DNA of 64,000 nucleotides, taken from positions 806,001 to 870,000 of the forward strand of contig NZ_CP018836.1 of the NCBI RefSeq assembly GCF_002196515.1, read 5' to 3'. Made by a program: the position numbers and the translations under genes. The notes below the pieces were generated by a model. The model did no database searches. It was not told the origin of the DNA and worked only from the letters and a program-made list of their open reading frames with translations. Origin of the DNA: Vibrio gazogenes. Lineage in GTDB: Bacteria > Pseudomonadota > Gammaproteobacteria > Enterobacterales > Vibrionaceae. Below, piece after piece: positions 53,954 through 63,659 of the stretch (position 1 is its first letter; each line of letters begins with the position of its first letter).

Positions 53954-54394
53954 TCAGGAACCGTATTTATCGACGCATTTCTTCCACTCTTCCTCTGGTA
54001 TATATTTTTCTTCTGCTTCTTCCAAACTCAATTCACTGACCCGTTTCATAAACAAGCCTGGCCAGGAATCATCTTCTGGTATATACGCAAAGTCCATCTT
54101 AAATTTACCAGCTTCTGTCAATGTCGCTTTAAAATGTGTCCAAGGCTCTTGTTTATACGGTTCAGTTTTTTGTAATAGTTCAGCCTTGCTAAGAATAAAT
54201 AGCTCAACATCCTCTGGATTTTCACCAAACTTAAACCAAGAAATTGAGCTATCTTTTTTTAACTTAAACTCAGTTGTACAACCTTTTGATTTAGGAAAGA
54301 TATCACCATAAAAATAAATCTCCGAGGCTGTATGAGGCATTATATTCCAAAGAGATCTTCCTATTTCTGCATATATTTTTTGGTCGTCTGTCAT
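53954..54394 (-). CDS. YezG-family immunity protein
   Basis: 146 residues; N-terminal half (QKIYAEIGRSLWNIMPHTAS, IYFYGDIFPKSKGC) differs from 28179 while the second half is nearly the same. ATG overlaps the TAA of a nuclease tail (TAATG), so here the matching toxin type is still visible. Confidence 0.75.
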   Translation of the reverse strand: MTDDQKIYAEIGRSLWNIMPHTASEIYFYGDIFPKSKGCTTEFKLKKDSSISWFKFGENPEDVELFILSKAELLQKTEPYKQEPWTHFKATLTEAGKFKMDFAYIPEDDSWPGLFMKRVSELSLEEAEEKYIPEEEWKKCVDKYGS

Positions 54395-54575
54395 TATTCA
54401 CCTGTAGGAGTATTTTGCAGTATACGGGTAATTGTCTTACCACTGTTAGCCGAATACCTAACTTTAAAAGTATCAGGTCTCTTACGCTTACCTGAATATA
54501 TCGGCTCTACCTTCACTTTCACAGAGCCTCCTTTACCAAGAATATTACGCCATTGTGTTTCAAGTTTGTACAAAT
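54394..54575 (-). pseudogene. DNA/RNA non-specific nuclease toxin, C-terminal remnant
   Basis: About 60 codons: ETQWRNILGKGGSVKVKVEP, YSGKRKRPDTFKVRYSANSG, stop. The WxxxLxxGxxVxVxxxPxYxGxxxRPxxFxVxY pattern is the end of YeeF-type non-specific endonucleases, in keeping with the YezG partner. Cut at AAATTACGAGGACAC. Confidence 0.65.
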
Positions 54576-54578
54576 TAC

Positions 54579-54632
54579 GAGGACACTCATCATAAGTAAA
54601 TCCATTCCTTGAGGTGCGTGTCCTGATTATTT
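54579..54632. repeat. AGGACACAC palindromic repeat
   Basis: AGGACACTCATCATAAGTAA ... GTGCGTGTCCTGATTATT. Confidence 0.65.
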
Positions 54633-54684
54633 GCTTTTAATCTGTGTGTCCCATGAGTACTCAAATGAATCACTGAAAGAAGAA

Positions 54685-55023
54685 AACCATTCCGGGAGAA
54701 TGGTTAGGCTTTTCCGGGCAGGACGCCTGTAAAAGCCGGTTCTGGACAACGCACGACCAAGCCCAACAAAAAAGATTTTCTGGTTCGTCTTTCATCTCTG
54801 AAAGATGAACAGGCGCACAGCACACCGATGCCTCTGAAATCGAAAAACGGAATTGTGCGTCATGCCTCGAAGCCAAAGGCGACAAGAATCACCAGACAAA
54901 TCAATAAAACCGAACCCCGTCGCATTTCCCTAGGCAACCCATCTAAAACCATGACAAACAGTGTTTTTTGCCGCTCACTTCTTTTATGCTATGGCGATTC
55001 AATCACAGACCAAACATTGCTTT
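54685..55023. repeat. Head region H: leader
   Basis: AACCATTC/GAATGGTT and GGCTTTTCCGGGC/GCCTGTAAAAGCC stems (one G-T pair in this copy), then to MNT-HEPN at 55024. No AGGACACACACC joint at its start: it follows GAATCACTGAAAGAAG directly, as does the copy at 61310. Confidence 0.55.
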
Positions 55024-55899
55024 ATGAAAACATCTCTCGATCATTTGCCCGAATCCAAACAACAGGAGCTTGCCACCATATCGACCATTCTGCGCGATAC
55101 GCTGGACGACTATCTTCAGGGCAAAAACGGGAGTAAAAGCGAGTTTCGGATCCTAAAAATCATCCTGTTCGGCAGCCATGCCAAAGGCAGTTGGGTCAAC
55201 GATCCGGTCAATGGTTATATCAGCGATTACGATATTCTGGTGATTGTGAACAAAGCCGCTCTGGTTGAGGAAGATGTGGTCTGGCAACGCGCCAAAGAGC
55301 AGATCGACCGTAAAGTCACTTCCGCACCGCTGGGATTGATCGTCCATGATTTGCAGGAAGTGAACGAACGGCTACAGCAAGGGCATTATTTCTTCAAAGA
55401 TATCCGCGAAGAAGGAATTGAACTGTTTGCCGCCACACCGAAACCATTGGCCGAGCCGGGGGATTTAACCGAGCAAGAAAAGCAAGAAATTGCCCGTAAG
55501 CATTATGAACAGTGGTTTACGAGTGCCAACGAATTCTTTATGTGTTTTGAACTCATGACTGCAAATCATCATCTGAAGACTGCGGCATTTCAGCTTCACC
55601 AAGTCACTGAAAAATTGTTTGCCTGTACCCTACTCACCTGCACCAATTATTTACCTAAATCCCACAACATCGAAAAACTGGGCAAACTATGCGCCCAAAT
55701 CGATGCTGAATTTGCGACGATTTTCCCGCTCGACAACAAATTCCACCGCCGCTGCTTCCGCCGCCTGCAACGCGCCTATATCGAAGCCCGCTATTCGGAG
55801 CATTATGAAATTACGGTTGAAGAATTGGCGTATCTGGAGGGTGAGGTGCAAAAGCTGAAAGGATTGGTGGAACGGGTTTGTTTGGGGCGGATTGGGTGA
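55024..55899 (+). CDS. MNT-HEPN fusion protein, copy with version e patch
   Basis: 291 residues. Patch TSANEFFMCFELMTANHH then LKTAAFQLHQVTEKLFAC, found only once in the window. Motifs GSHAKGSW and SDYD kept. A passenger gene follows after 77 bp on the same strand. Confidence 0.8.
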   Translation: MKTSLDHLPESKQQELATISTILRDTLDDYLQGKNGSKSEFRILKIILFGSHAKGSWVNDPVNGYISDYDILVIVNKAALVEEDVVWQRAKEQIDRKVTSAPLGLIVHDLQEVNERLQQGHYFFKDIREEGIELFAATPKPLAEPGDLTEQEKQEIARKHYEQWFTSANEFFMCFELMTANHHLKTAAFQLHQVTEKLFACTLLTCTNYLPKSHNIEKLGKLCAQIDAEFATIFPLDNKFHRRCFRRLQRAYIEARYSEHYEITVEELAYLEGEVQKLKGLVERVCLGRIG

Positions 55900-55976
55900 G
55901 TGAACTAAAAAGATTATTTTAGTGTTTAATTAGATTAGAGTATTATTAGAATAATGAATCTATTTGGAAAATATAT

Positions 55977-56423
55977 ATGAAAAATTTAGAACTAGCAGCA
56001 AAAAAATTAATTCTATTAATTGAAGGTCAATATGATGACATCATATCTAGCCCTTGGGGAATGGAAGAGTATAATCATTATGATGAGAAATATCTACAAC
56101 CATTATCTGAAGAAGAAAAAATTTCTGTATTTTATATGGGCTATAATAAATTAAAAGAAAATGATGAATTAGAAGAAAATGTAAAGCAAATATTTTATCT
56201 TTCCTCATGCTTTGGTATTAAATTCTCAAAAGAGTACATTAATATATTAAGAAATGAAAAATCAGAGATAAAAAAACGCATTTTCTTTGAAAAGGCTTGT
56301 TATTATATTCAAGACCGTTGGTCGAAAGAATCAAAATTATCCTTACCTAAAAAAGATAGAGAGCTAATTAACTCTCTTTGTAATAAGTATAATATACCAT
56401 CTCCAATCATTAATATATCTTGA
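55977..56423 (+). CDS. Passenger protein of unknown function
   Basis: 148 residues, very Lys/Glu/Ile rich (KNLELAAKKLILLIEGQYDD, FFEKACYYIQDRWSKESKLS). GC much lower than MNT-HEPN. Only passenger without a family I know; it could be an immunity protein in the unusual orientation. A GGAAAATAT precedes the ATG. Confidence 0.5.
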   Translation: MKNLELAAKKLILLIEGQYDDIISSPWGMEEYNHYDEKYLQPLSEEEKISVFYMGYNKLKENDELEENVKQIFYLSSCFGIKFSKEYINILRNEKSEIKKRIFFEKACYYIQDRWSKESKLSLPKKDRELINSLCNKYNIPSPIINIS

Positions 56424-56490
56424 TCATAAGGAAAAACAGCCATTTCTAAGTTGTATTAGTTCAAAATCGATCTGACGCTTCACTTTGAAA

Positions 56491-56552
56491 AGAAGATAAT
56501 TACCAACTTTGATTAAAAGTGGGTAATTGTCAGATCAGGTCTGAATTAGTAC
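56491..56552. repeat. 62-bp repeat with inverted arms, copy 1
   Basis: AATTACCAACTTTGATT / AAAAGTGGGTAATT inverted arms, then GTCAGATCAGGTCTGAATTA GTACA. Same sequence at 63421-63478 next to the IS256 end. Possibly the end of another mobile element. Confidence 0.6.
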
Positions 56553-56655
56553 AAATAACTTATGAAATTATTCATTATTTATATCATTCCCTTTTAGATT
56601 CAGTTTCATCAATGAATGACACAGAACTCAGAAATTCTTATTTCATCACTAGTCT

Positions 56656-56949
56656 CTAAAATTCTCGTCGTCTAAAAACTACGATTGTATTACAATCAGG
56701 CCAAAACAATTCTCTATCTGTCACTTTTACCATAAAATCATAGTCAATAGGCGACTCTTGAAGTGCCTCAAATTCACTTTTTAGATCTTCAATCTCCTCA
56801 AAATCATCATCATTTTCTGATTCAAGAACAATAGTAACAGTTACACAACCATTATTTTGACTAATATAAACCATCCGAAAATTAGCAGATATTACACCTA
56901 ATAAAGCCTGCATCAATATTAGGGATTGTTTTCGAAGATAATCTAGCAT
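56656..56949 (-). CDS. Immunity-type protein for the 56949 toxin
   Basis: 97 residues (LRKQSLILMQALLGVISANF, acidic DDDFEEIEDLKSEFE stretch). ATG overlaps the toxin TAA (TAATG). Family not recognised. Confidence 0.55.
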   Translation of the reverse strand: MLDYLRKQSLILMQALLGVISANFRMVYISQNNGCVTVTIVLESENDDDFEEIEDLKSEFEALQESPIDYDFMVKVTDRELFWPDCNTIVVFRRREF

Positions 56950-57741
56950 TACTTATCACTCCAATTTGGATTCATAGGTACAATGCTTGGTGATTTTGTA
57001 CCTTTGACCATGAATATATTTGTTGCTTGTTTATATGTTCCAGAAACAACGTTAGAGACATTAGTCCCAGTAACATCTTCGACTGTGATTATCGGAAACC
57101 CTTGTTTAGACTTACCGATAATATTTGACTTACCTGAATTATAAGCATCTAGCACCTTCTGAGCATCATCAAGGCTATCCATAAATCCTCCACCACGATA
57201 TTCCTTCCGCCCCGCAACATGTCTCATTTGCTTTTGACTAATCTTATTACCAACATCAGTAAAACTGTCTAACGAATAATTATTATCAACCCTATCATTA
57301 ATCATCAGTATCGAGGAGGTTGTTCTTGAATTTGGCAATAACACTGTCCCTCCACCAATTTCCGCTGATTTAGCATCACCCAGCCTAGTCGCCGTCGGAT
57401 TATTCACCGGAAGAGTCTGATTTGGAACCCGCTGGCGTGCTCCGCCTAAAGCTCTTGGTCCACCGATATCATTCAGATAATCGGATTTCTGCGGTATATC
57501 TAAAACACTATCCGGAGTGTCAATGTCGAAGTCAATACGAACATTAGAACCATTGTACTGTTCATAACCTTGCTGTCCCGGAACACTCTCGATTGTCAGT
57601 TTATTTTTTGTTTCGCTATTTGAAAGACCCTCAACATCTTTTGTAAAAGTAATATATTTTCCTTTAGGAATACTAGCCTCAGGATCAAGTATATAGTTAC
57701 CTAGCTTATCTTTTATTGGAAGTTTATTATCGTCCTTTTTA
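56949..57741 (-). CDS. Toxin segment without CdiA backbone, BECR-like RNase guess
   Basis: Frame open from the AGCTTATCAGGACACAC joint (57741) with no in-frame ATG; a GTG is at 57407. N-terminal part (IPIKDKLGNY-like, GSNVRIDFDIDTPD, GGPRALGGARQRVPNQTLP) is unlike the other pre-toxins. The end (QMRHVAGRKEYRGGG, QKVLDAYNSGK, MVKGTKSPSIVPMNP) has the H...G..Y, T and S-x-VP spacing seen in Ntox50-like RNase toxins. Type uncertain; probably from a different toxin carrier (such as Rhs or another polymorphic toxin). Confidence 0.5.
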
Positions 57742-58431
57742 GCTTATCAGGACACACACCTTAAAGTGCGTCATATTTCGGTGCCGGAGGCTGGGAAGAT
57801 AAATTGTAATTCCGTGGTTTGTGAAAACCACCCGACCAAGAAAACCATTCCGGGAGAATGGTTAGGCTTTTCCGGGCAGGACGCCCGTAAAGCTGGTTCT
57901 GGACAACGCACGACCAAGCCCAACAAAGAAAGATTTTCTGGTTCGTCTTTCATCTCTGAAAGATGAACAGGCGCACAGCACACCGATGCCTCTGAAATCG
58001 AAAAACGGAATTGTGCGTCATATTTCGGAGCCGGAGGCTAGGCAAATAAAACTTTTGTGTAGGTGTTTGGGACGCAATAACATTCATCAATTTCAATGGC
58101 ATTTTCGACAGCATCCCAGAGACTTTTGCCCAGCAGCAAAAGTCCCCAAAAGTGCCTTGAGTTTGAGTTCAGCGCGTGTAATCAGGGACGCTTTTATTCG
58201 CTCCTGCTCACGAAAAGCTTAAAATTCGTCCCTGAATTTTACCCTGAGATCATCGATCAATTTAGCTTCATTTATTCAGTGTTTTACTTTATTAAAATCA
58301 ACCACCCAACCAAGAAAACCATTCCGGGAGAATGGTTAGGCTTTTCAGAGCATGGATGCGCTTAAAAGCCGACTCATCCCATACCTGGATTTATAAAAAT
58401 GGGTGCGACACCAGAATAATGAACAACCTCT
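57742..58431. repeat. Head region I fused to tail block (no MNT-HEPN)
   Basis: Leader from AGGACACACACC, B-block at about 58068-58300 (34.2-kb type end), then AACCATTC hairpin and the same TTTTCAGAGCATGGATGCGC joint to the tail block as at 28090. Confidence 0.65.
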
Positions 58432-58869
58432 TCAGGAACCGTATTTATCGACGCATTTCTTCCACTCTTCCTCTGGTATATATTTTTCTTCTACTTCTTC
58501 CAAACTCAATTCACTGACCCGTTTCATAAACAAGCCTGACCAGGAATCATCTTCTGGTATATACGCAAAGTCCATCTTAAATTTACCAGCTTCTGTCAAT
58601 GTCGCTTTAAAATGTGTCCAAGGTTCTCTATCAAAAGGTGGTAGTCTCTGAAGTTTCTGAGTTAAACAATAAATTTTATCGCAAAATTCATTAGGATAAT
58701 TATCAAAATCAAAGCATTGAACTAAACCATTGCTATCTATCCACTCTGGTCCTATCTGATAAGTATCAGGATAAATCATCCCTATACAATAAATAGATGA
58801 AGCATTCTCTGGCATTATTGACCAAAGAGCTTTGCCTATATGTTGATATATCTTTTGATCATCAGTCAT
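58432..58869 (-). CDS. YezG-family immunity protein, second copy of 28179
   Basis: Protein identical to 28179-28616 as far as I can compare; part of a block of about 1.9 kb duplicated from or to 28.1-30.2 kb. Confidence 0.75.
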   Translation of the reverse strand: MTDDQKIYQHIGKALWSIMPENASSIYCIGMIYPDTYQIGPEWIDSNGLVQCFDFDNYPNEFCDKIYCLTQKLQRLPPFDREPWTHFKATLTEAGKFKMDFAYIPEDDSWSGLFMKRVSELSLEEVEEKYIPEEEWKKCVDKYGS

Positions 58870-59239
58870 TGTTCACCTGTTTTGAGTAGTGGTTACGTAT
58901 GACTGTTGCATTATATATGAGAGGTTTCATCTCTTCGTATCTATCTATATGTGATTCTAAAAATTTACTACATGCAGTAATTAAGAAAGAATAAAAATAC
59001 TCATGAGATACTATTGTACAGTCATCCATAAAACGAATGCATACTCCATCAAATGGTGGTTGCTCCTCTTCATCTAATGTTTCAAAATCACACGAAAAAT
59101 ATTCATTTCCATACCCAATTTTATTCAAAAGCTTCTTAATCACTGATGGAAATTGATTACCATTAATCGAGTTAAAATACCACATCAATATGCTATCTTG
59201 ATCACCATTATTTGGTTCATTAAAAAGATGAACGTCCAT
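58862..59239 (-). CDS. Immunity-type protein, second copy of 28609
   Basis: One residue differs from 28609-28986 (EEMKPLIYN for EEMKSLIYN). Would still protect although the toxin next to it is broken. Confidence 0.6.
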   Translation of the reverse strand: MDVHLFNEPNNGDQDSILMWYFNSINGNQFPSVIKKLLNKIGYGNEYFSCDFETLDEEEQPPFDGVCIRFMDDCTIVSHEYFYSFLITACSKFLESHIDRYEEMKPLIYNATVIRNHYSKQVNND

Positions 59240-59242
59240 AAA

Positions 59243-59949
59243 TTATTCTCCATTTATCTGTGGATGGAAGTTGACCACTTTACCATCACGAACATAAACT
59301 CTAAATTTTATACCATCAACAACTTTATTGAAATATGCCGAACCACTCACTAACTCATCCGGTGTAAGTTGATTTGATGCCTGCCGCCCAAGAGCATATA
59401 TCCTCTCATCAGAAAAATATTTTGGATCATAGATAGTTTTCTCATAATATTTATCTTTATAACCAGTAATGTTACCAGCCCTATCTTTAGAAGGAATTTG
59501 GTAAGTTATTTTTTGATACCCAGAATTTCCGGATCAACAACTTCATCAACTATCTTTAATCCTTTTTCTTGAACAATTTGATCAAAAACGTTTTGATTGT
59601 GCCCTCCTATAACACCTTTCGTTTGACGAAAGCCATCTACACTTGAAATATGATTCTTAATATTCGATGAAAATTCAATATGGCTATCAGCATAATTAAA
59701 AGTGGTTGTACCAAACTCACCTTCAACAACCGCTGACCCATTGCCTCCGGTATATTTCGGTAATGACGTGTTATCAATCACCGGAAGCGCACCCTTGACT
59801 GTCTTTGTGACCTTGCCTATCGCTTCAACGGCTTTGGTCGCGGCCGCTTCTCCGCCCAGACCTAACACGATATTGGTCAGCATCTCACCAACATGCTTCG
59901 CTCCCACCTGCTGAGCTTCTTCATTTTTGCCCATCATCCACAGGGCCAC
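59243..59949 (-). pseudogene. Toxin of 28990 type, frameshifted copy
   Basis: One T is missing in the T run near 59507 (six for seven), so the frame stops after EILGIKK instead of continuing ITYQIPSKDR; the remaining sequence to 59243 still encodes KTIYDPKYFSDE... in another frame. Also ALWMMG for ALRMMG. Confidence 0.75.
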
Positions 59950-60476
59950 AGCAAGGGCATTATTTCTTCAAAGATATCCGCGAGGAAGGGATTGAACTGT
60001 TTGCCGCCACCCCAAAACCGCTAGCCGAGCCGGGGGATTTAACCGAAGCAGAAAAGCAGGAAATTGCCCGTAAGCATTATGAACAGTGGTTTGAAAGTGC
60101 AGTTCAGTTTATTGCTTTACACCAAGTGACGATGCAAAACCATTGGTTGAAAAAAGCTGCGTTTTTACTCCATCAAGCAAGTGAACATTTATTCGCCTGT
60201 ACCCTACTCACCTGCACCAATTATTTACCTAAATCCCACAATATCGAAAAACTGGGCAAACTATGCGTCCAAGTCGATGCTGAATTTGCAACCATTTTCC
60301 CGCTCGACAACAAATTCCACCGCCGCTGCTTCCGTCGCCTGCAACGCGCCTATATCGAAGCCCGCTATTCGGAGCATTATGAGATCACCGTGGAAGAACT
60401 GACTTATTTGGAGGGTGAGGTGCAAAAGCTGAAGGGATTGGTGGAACAGGTTTGTTTGGGGCGGGGGCAGAGCTGA
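59950..60476 (+). pseudogene. MNT-HEPN 5'-truncated copy (version b)
   Basis: From codon ~118; patch ESAVQFIALHQ, whereas the otherwise duplicated block at 29698 has version d. Ends GRGQS with the CAGAGCTGA hairpin, then tail block to about 60575. Confidence 0.75.
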
Positions 60477-60578
60477 AACCTGACGTGGTCTCAGCTCTGC
60501 ATCCACTTTGAGTGGCCGACTTATCCCATATCTGGATTTATAAACATGGGCGTGATACCAGAATAATGCACAATCTCT

Positions 60579-61019
60579 TCAGGAACCGTATTTATCGACG
60601 CATTTCTTCCACTCTTCCTCTGGTATATACTTTTCTTCTGCTTCTTCCAAACTCAATTCACTGACCCGTTTCATAAACAAGCCTGGCCAGGAATCATCTT
60701 CTGGTATATACGCAAAGTCCATCTTAAATTTACCAGCTTCTGTCAATGTCGCTTTAAAATGTGTCCAAGGCTCTTTTTTATACGGTTCAGTTTTTTGTAA
60801 TAGTTCAGCCTTGCTAAGAATGAGTCGCGTAACATCTTTCGGGGTCTCTCCAAACTTAAATCCAGAGATTGAACCATCTTGTTTTAGCTTGAAATTTATT
60901 GTGCAACCTTTTGATTTAGGGAATATATCACCATAAAAATAAATCTCATAAGCCATATCTGGCATTATATTCCAAAGAGATTTACCTATTTCTGCATATA
61001 TTTTTTGGTCGTCTGTCAT
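60579..61019 (-). CDS. YezG-family immunity protein (third type)
   Basis: 146 residues; close to 53954 but with many changes confined to residues ~15-75 (DMAYEIYFYGD, INFKLKQDGSISGFKFGETP, DVTRLILSK). C-terminal half unchanged. Confidence 0.75.
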   Translation of the reverse strand: MTDDQKIYAEIGKSLWNIMPDMAYEIYFYGDIFPKSKGCTINFKLKQDGSISGFKFGETPKDVTRLILSKAELLQKTEPYKKEPWTHFKATLTEAGKFKMDFAYIPEDDSWPGLFMKRVSELSLEEAEEKYIPEEEWKKCVDKYGS

Positions 61020-61200
61020 TATTCACCTGTAGGAGTATTTTGCAGTATACGGGTAATTGTCTTACCACTGTTAGCCGAATACCTAACTTTAAAAGTATCA
61101 GGTCTCTTACGCTTACCTGAATATATCGGCTCTACCTTCACTTTCACAGAGCCTCCTTTACCAAGAATATTACGCCATTGTGTTTCAAGTTTGTACAAAT
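61019..61200 (-). pseudogene. DNA/RNA non-specific nuclease tail (copy 2)
   Basis: Same ~60 codons as 54394-54575, again ending in TAATG with the YezG gene. Confidence 0.6.
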
Positions 61201-61204
61201 TACG

Positions 61205-61257
61205 AGGACACTCATCATAAGTAAATCCATTCCTTGAGGTGCGTGTCCTGATTATTT
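61205..61257. repeat. AGGACACAC palindromic repeat
   Basis: Same variant as 54579-54632 (AGGACACTCATC / GCGTGTCCTGATT). Confidence 0.65.
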
Positions 61258-61309
61258 GCTTTTAATCTGTGTGTCCCATGAGTACTCAAATGAATCACTG
61301 AAAGAAGAA

Positions 61310-61652
61310 AACCATTCCGGGAGAATGGTTAGGCTTTTCCGGGCAGGACGCCCGTAAAAGCTGGTTCTGGACAACGTGAGACGCCGCCAAACAAAACAGA
61401 TCTTCTGGTTCGTCTTTCATCTCTGAAAGATGAACAGGCGCACAGCACACCGATGCCTCTGAAATCGAAAAACGGAATTGTGCGTCATGCCTCGAAGTCA
61501 AAGGCGACAAGAATCACCAGACAAATCAATAAAACCGAACCCCGTCGCATTTCCCTAGGCAACCCATCTAAAACCATGACAAACAGTGTTTTTTGCTGCT
61601 CGCTTCTTTTATCCTATGAACCATTCAATCCACACAGACCGAATATCGCTTT
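61310..61652. repeat. Head region J: leader
   Basis: As head H but with ACGTGAGACGCCGCCAAACA in place of ACGCACGACCAAGCCC, the variant also seen near 39797. Small upstream frame ends in ATGA at the MNT-HEPN start. Confidence 0.55.
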
Positions 61653-62306
61653 ATGAAAACAGCCCTCGACCATTTGCCCGAATCCAAACAGCAGGAGCTT
61701 GCCACCATATCGACCATTCTGCGTGATACGCTGGACGACTATCTTCAGGGCAAAACAGCGAGTAAAAGCGAGTTTCGCATCTTAAAAATCATCCTGTTCG
61801 GCAGCCATGCCAAAGGCAGTTGGGTCAACGATCCGGTCAATGGCTATATCAGCGATTACGATATTTTGGTGATTGTGAACAAAGCCGCACTGGTTGAAGA
61901 AGATGTGGTCTGGCAACGCGCCAAAGAGCAGATCGACCGTAAATTCACTTCCGCACCACTGGGATTGATTGTCCATGATTTGCAGGAAGTGAACGAACGG
62001 CTACAGCAAGGGCACTACTTTTTTAAGGATATCCGCGAAGAAGGGATTGAGCTGTTTGCCGCCACACCAAAACCATTGGCCGAGCCGGGGGACTTAACCG
62101 AAGCAGAAAAGCAGAAAATTGCCCGTAAGCATTATGAACAGTGGTTTGAAAGTGCAGTTCAGTTTATTGCTTTACACCAAGTAACGATGCAAAACCATTG
62201 GTTGAAAAAAGCTGCGTTTTTACTCCATCAAGCAAGTGAACATTTATTCGCCTGTACCCTACTCACCTGCACCAATTATTTACCCAAGTCCCACAATATC
62301 GAAAAA
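61653..62306 (+). pseudogene. MNT-HEPN copy truncated by IS256-family DNA (version b)
   Basis: Codons 1-218 intact (RKFTSAPLG for RKVTSAPLG; patch ESAVQFIALHQ), then at NIEK the sequence switches to the antisense of a transposase. Lacks the last 73 residues of the HEPN part. Confidence 0.8.
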
Positions 62307-63360
62307 CGCCGCCACCCTTGGTTTTGGTCAGTTTGCGGAATTGGCGATGTACGGCTTCAATAGCATTTGTCGTGTAAATAGCCTTTCGGACGTATTCTGG
62401 ATATTTGAAGTAAACCGATAAATTTGCCCATTTGTTCCGCCAGGAACGAATCACTATTGGGTATTGCTGTCCCCATTTGGCTTCCAAACGATCCAACTCC
62501 ATCTCGACCGCTTCTTTGCTGACAGCCCGATAGACTGGCTTCAAGTCGGCCATAAATGCCTTCTGATGCTTAGAGGCAACATATTTCATAGAGTTACGGA
62601 TTTGGTGAATGATGCATTGCTGAACTTCTGTATCAGGATAGATGGTTGCTATCGCTTCTGGGAAGCCTGTTAGCCCATCCACGCAGGCAATCAAGATATC
62701 TTCAACGCCGCGGTTATACAGATCTGTTAGCACGGAGAGCCAGTAATTAGCGCCTTCCGACTCTGACAGATAAAGACCGAGTAGCTCCTTTTTCCCCTCA
62801 ACATCTAAGCCCAATATTGTGTATATCGCTTTGCTAACATAGCGTCCGTCTTCTTTGATTTTATAGTGGATCGCATCAAGCCAGACAAAGGGATAAAGTG
62901 CATCGAGCGGACGTTGCTGCCACTCCTTCAGCTCTGGAATCAAACGGTCTGTAATCCCCGTAATGGTGGCCTCAGAGACCTCAATACCATACATATCTTC
63001 TACGTGACCACGGATATCACGGTAGCTCATACCGAGCGAGAACATAGATAAAATCTTACGGTCGATCTCATCGGTCAATTTAGTCTGGTTCTTCTTAACT
63101 AACTGGGGTTCAAATGTTCCAGAGCGGTCGCGTGGGGTATCCAGTTCAAACGTGCCGACAGAAGACTTAATCGTTTTCTTGCTTGAGCCGTTCTTACGGT
63201 TAGGTTGCTCATCACCTTCAAGGTGCTGTTCGAGTTCTGCTTTCAAAGCAGCTTCTGTGATTTGTTTAATGAGCGGAGTTAAGAAGCCATCTTTACCTGT
63301 CAGGTCTTGGCCTGACTGAAGGACTTTAATAGCTTGTTCTAGATCGAAGTCTTTGTTCAT
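62307..63360 (-). pseudogene. IS256-family transposase lacking its C-terminus
   Basis: Mutator/IS256 transposase: DLEQAIKVLQSGQDLTGKDG, TPRDRSGTFEPQLVKK, VWLDAIHYKIKEDG, IACVDGLTGFPEAI, CIIHQIRNSMKYV, AIYTTNAIEAVHRQFRKLTK. DDE residues lie in WLDA, VDGL and the later Glu. The usual ending (KLLY..IQ..SKKWTMPI..W) is missing where it meets MNT-HEPN DNA. Start side is intact, with a terminal sequence AGTGTTTAGAAATCTGTGTT (reverse) near 63390-63410. Confidence 0.85.
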
Positions 63361-63420
63361 GTGTCATTCCTGTTTTGTATATCATACTGAAATAACACAG
63401 ATTTCTAAACACTACCGATA

Positions 63421-63478
63421 ATTACCAACTTTGATTAAAAGTGGGTAATTGTCAGATCAGGTCTGAATTAGTACACAT
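63421..63478. repeat. 62-bp repeat with inverted arms, copy 2
   Basis: As 56491-56552; directly beside the IS256 end at about 63412. Suggests that the insertion hit, or recombined at, this repeat. Confidence 0.6.
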
Positions 63479-63654
63479 TACCATTCGCAGACTTAACCTT
63501 CAGTTCCATCTTCTCCATTCCCTCAAACTTTGGATCATTCAAGTTTTTGATAATGACATTACCTTCACCTTCCTGAGCTGCTTTCAATGCCATTTGATCT
63601 TGAATGCTTTTCGGGACTCTGCTCCATTTGTCTGCGCCCTTTGTAACATTTAAT
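63479..63654 (-). pseudogene. Toxin C-terminal fragment
   Basis: About 55 codons: NVTKGADKWSRVPKSIQDQM, EGEGNVIIKNLNDPKFEGME, MELKVKSANGNVY, then cut by the repeat. The DPxFxGMEKxxxKVKSxxG phrase is common at the ends of polymorphic toxins of a type I cannot name. Confidence 0.5.
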
Positions 63655-63659
63655 CAACG

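Noticed and set aside
16476..61257. CRISPR array from the repeated AGGACACAC palindromes
   Set aside because: Copies are kilobases apart with genes between them; no regular spacers.
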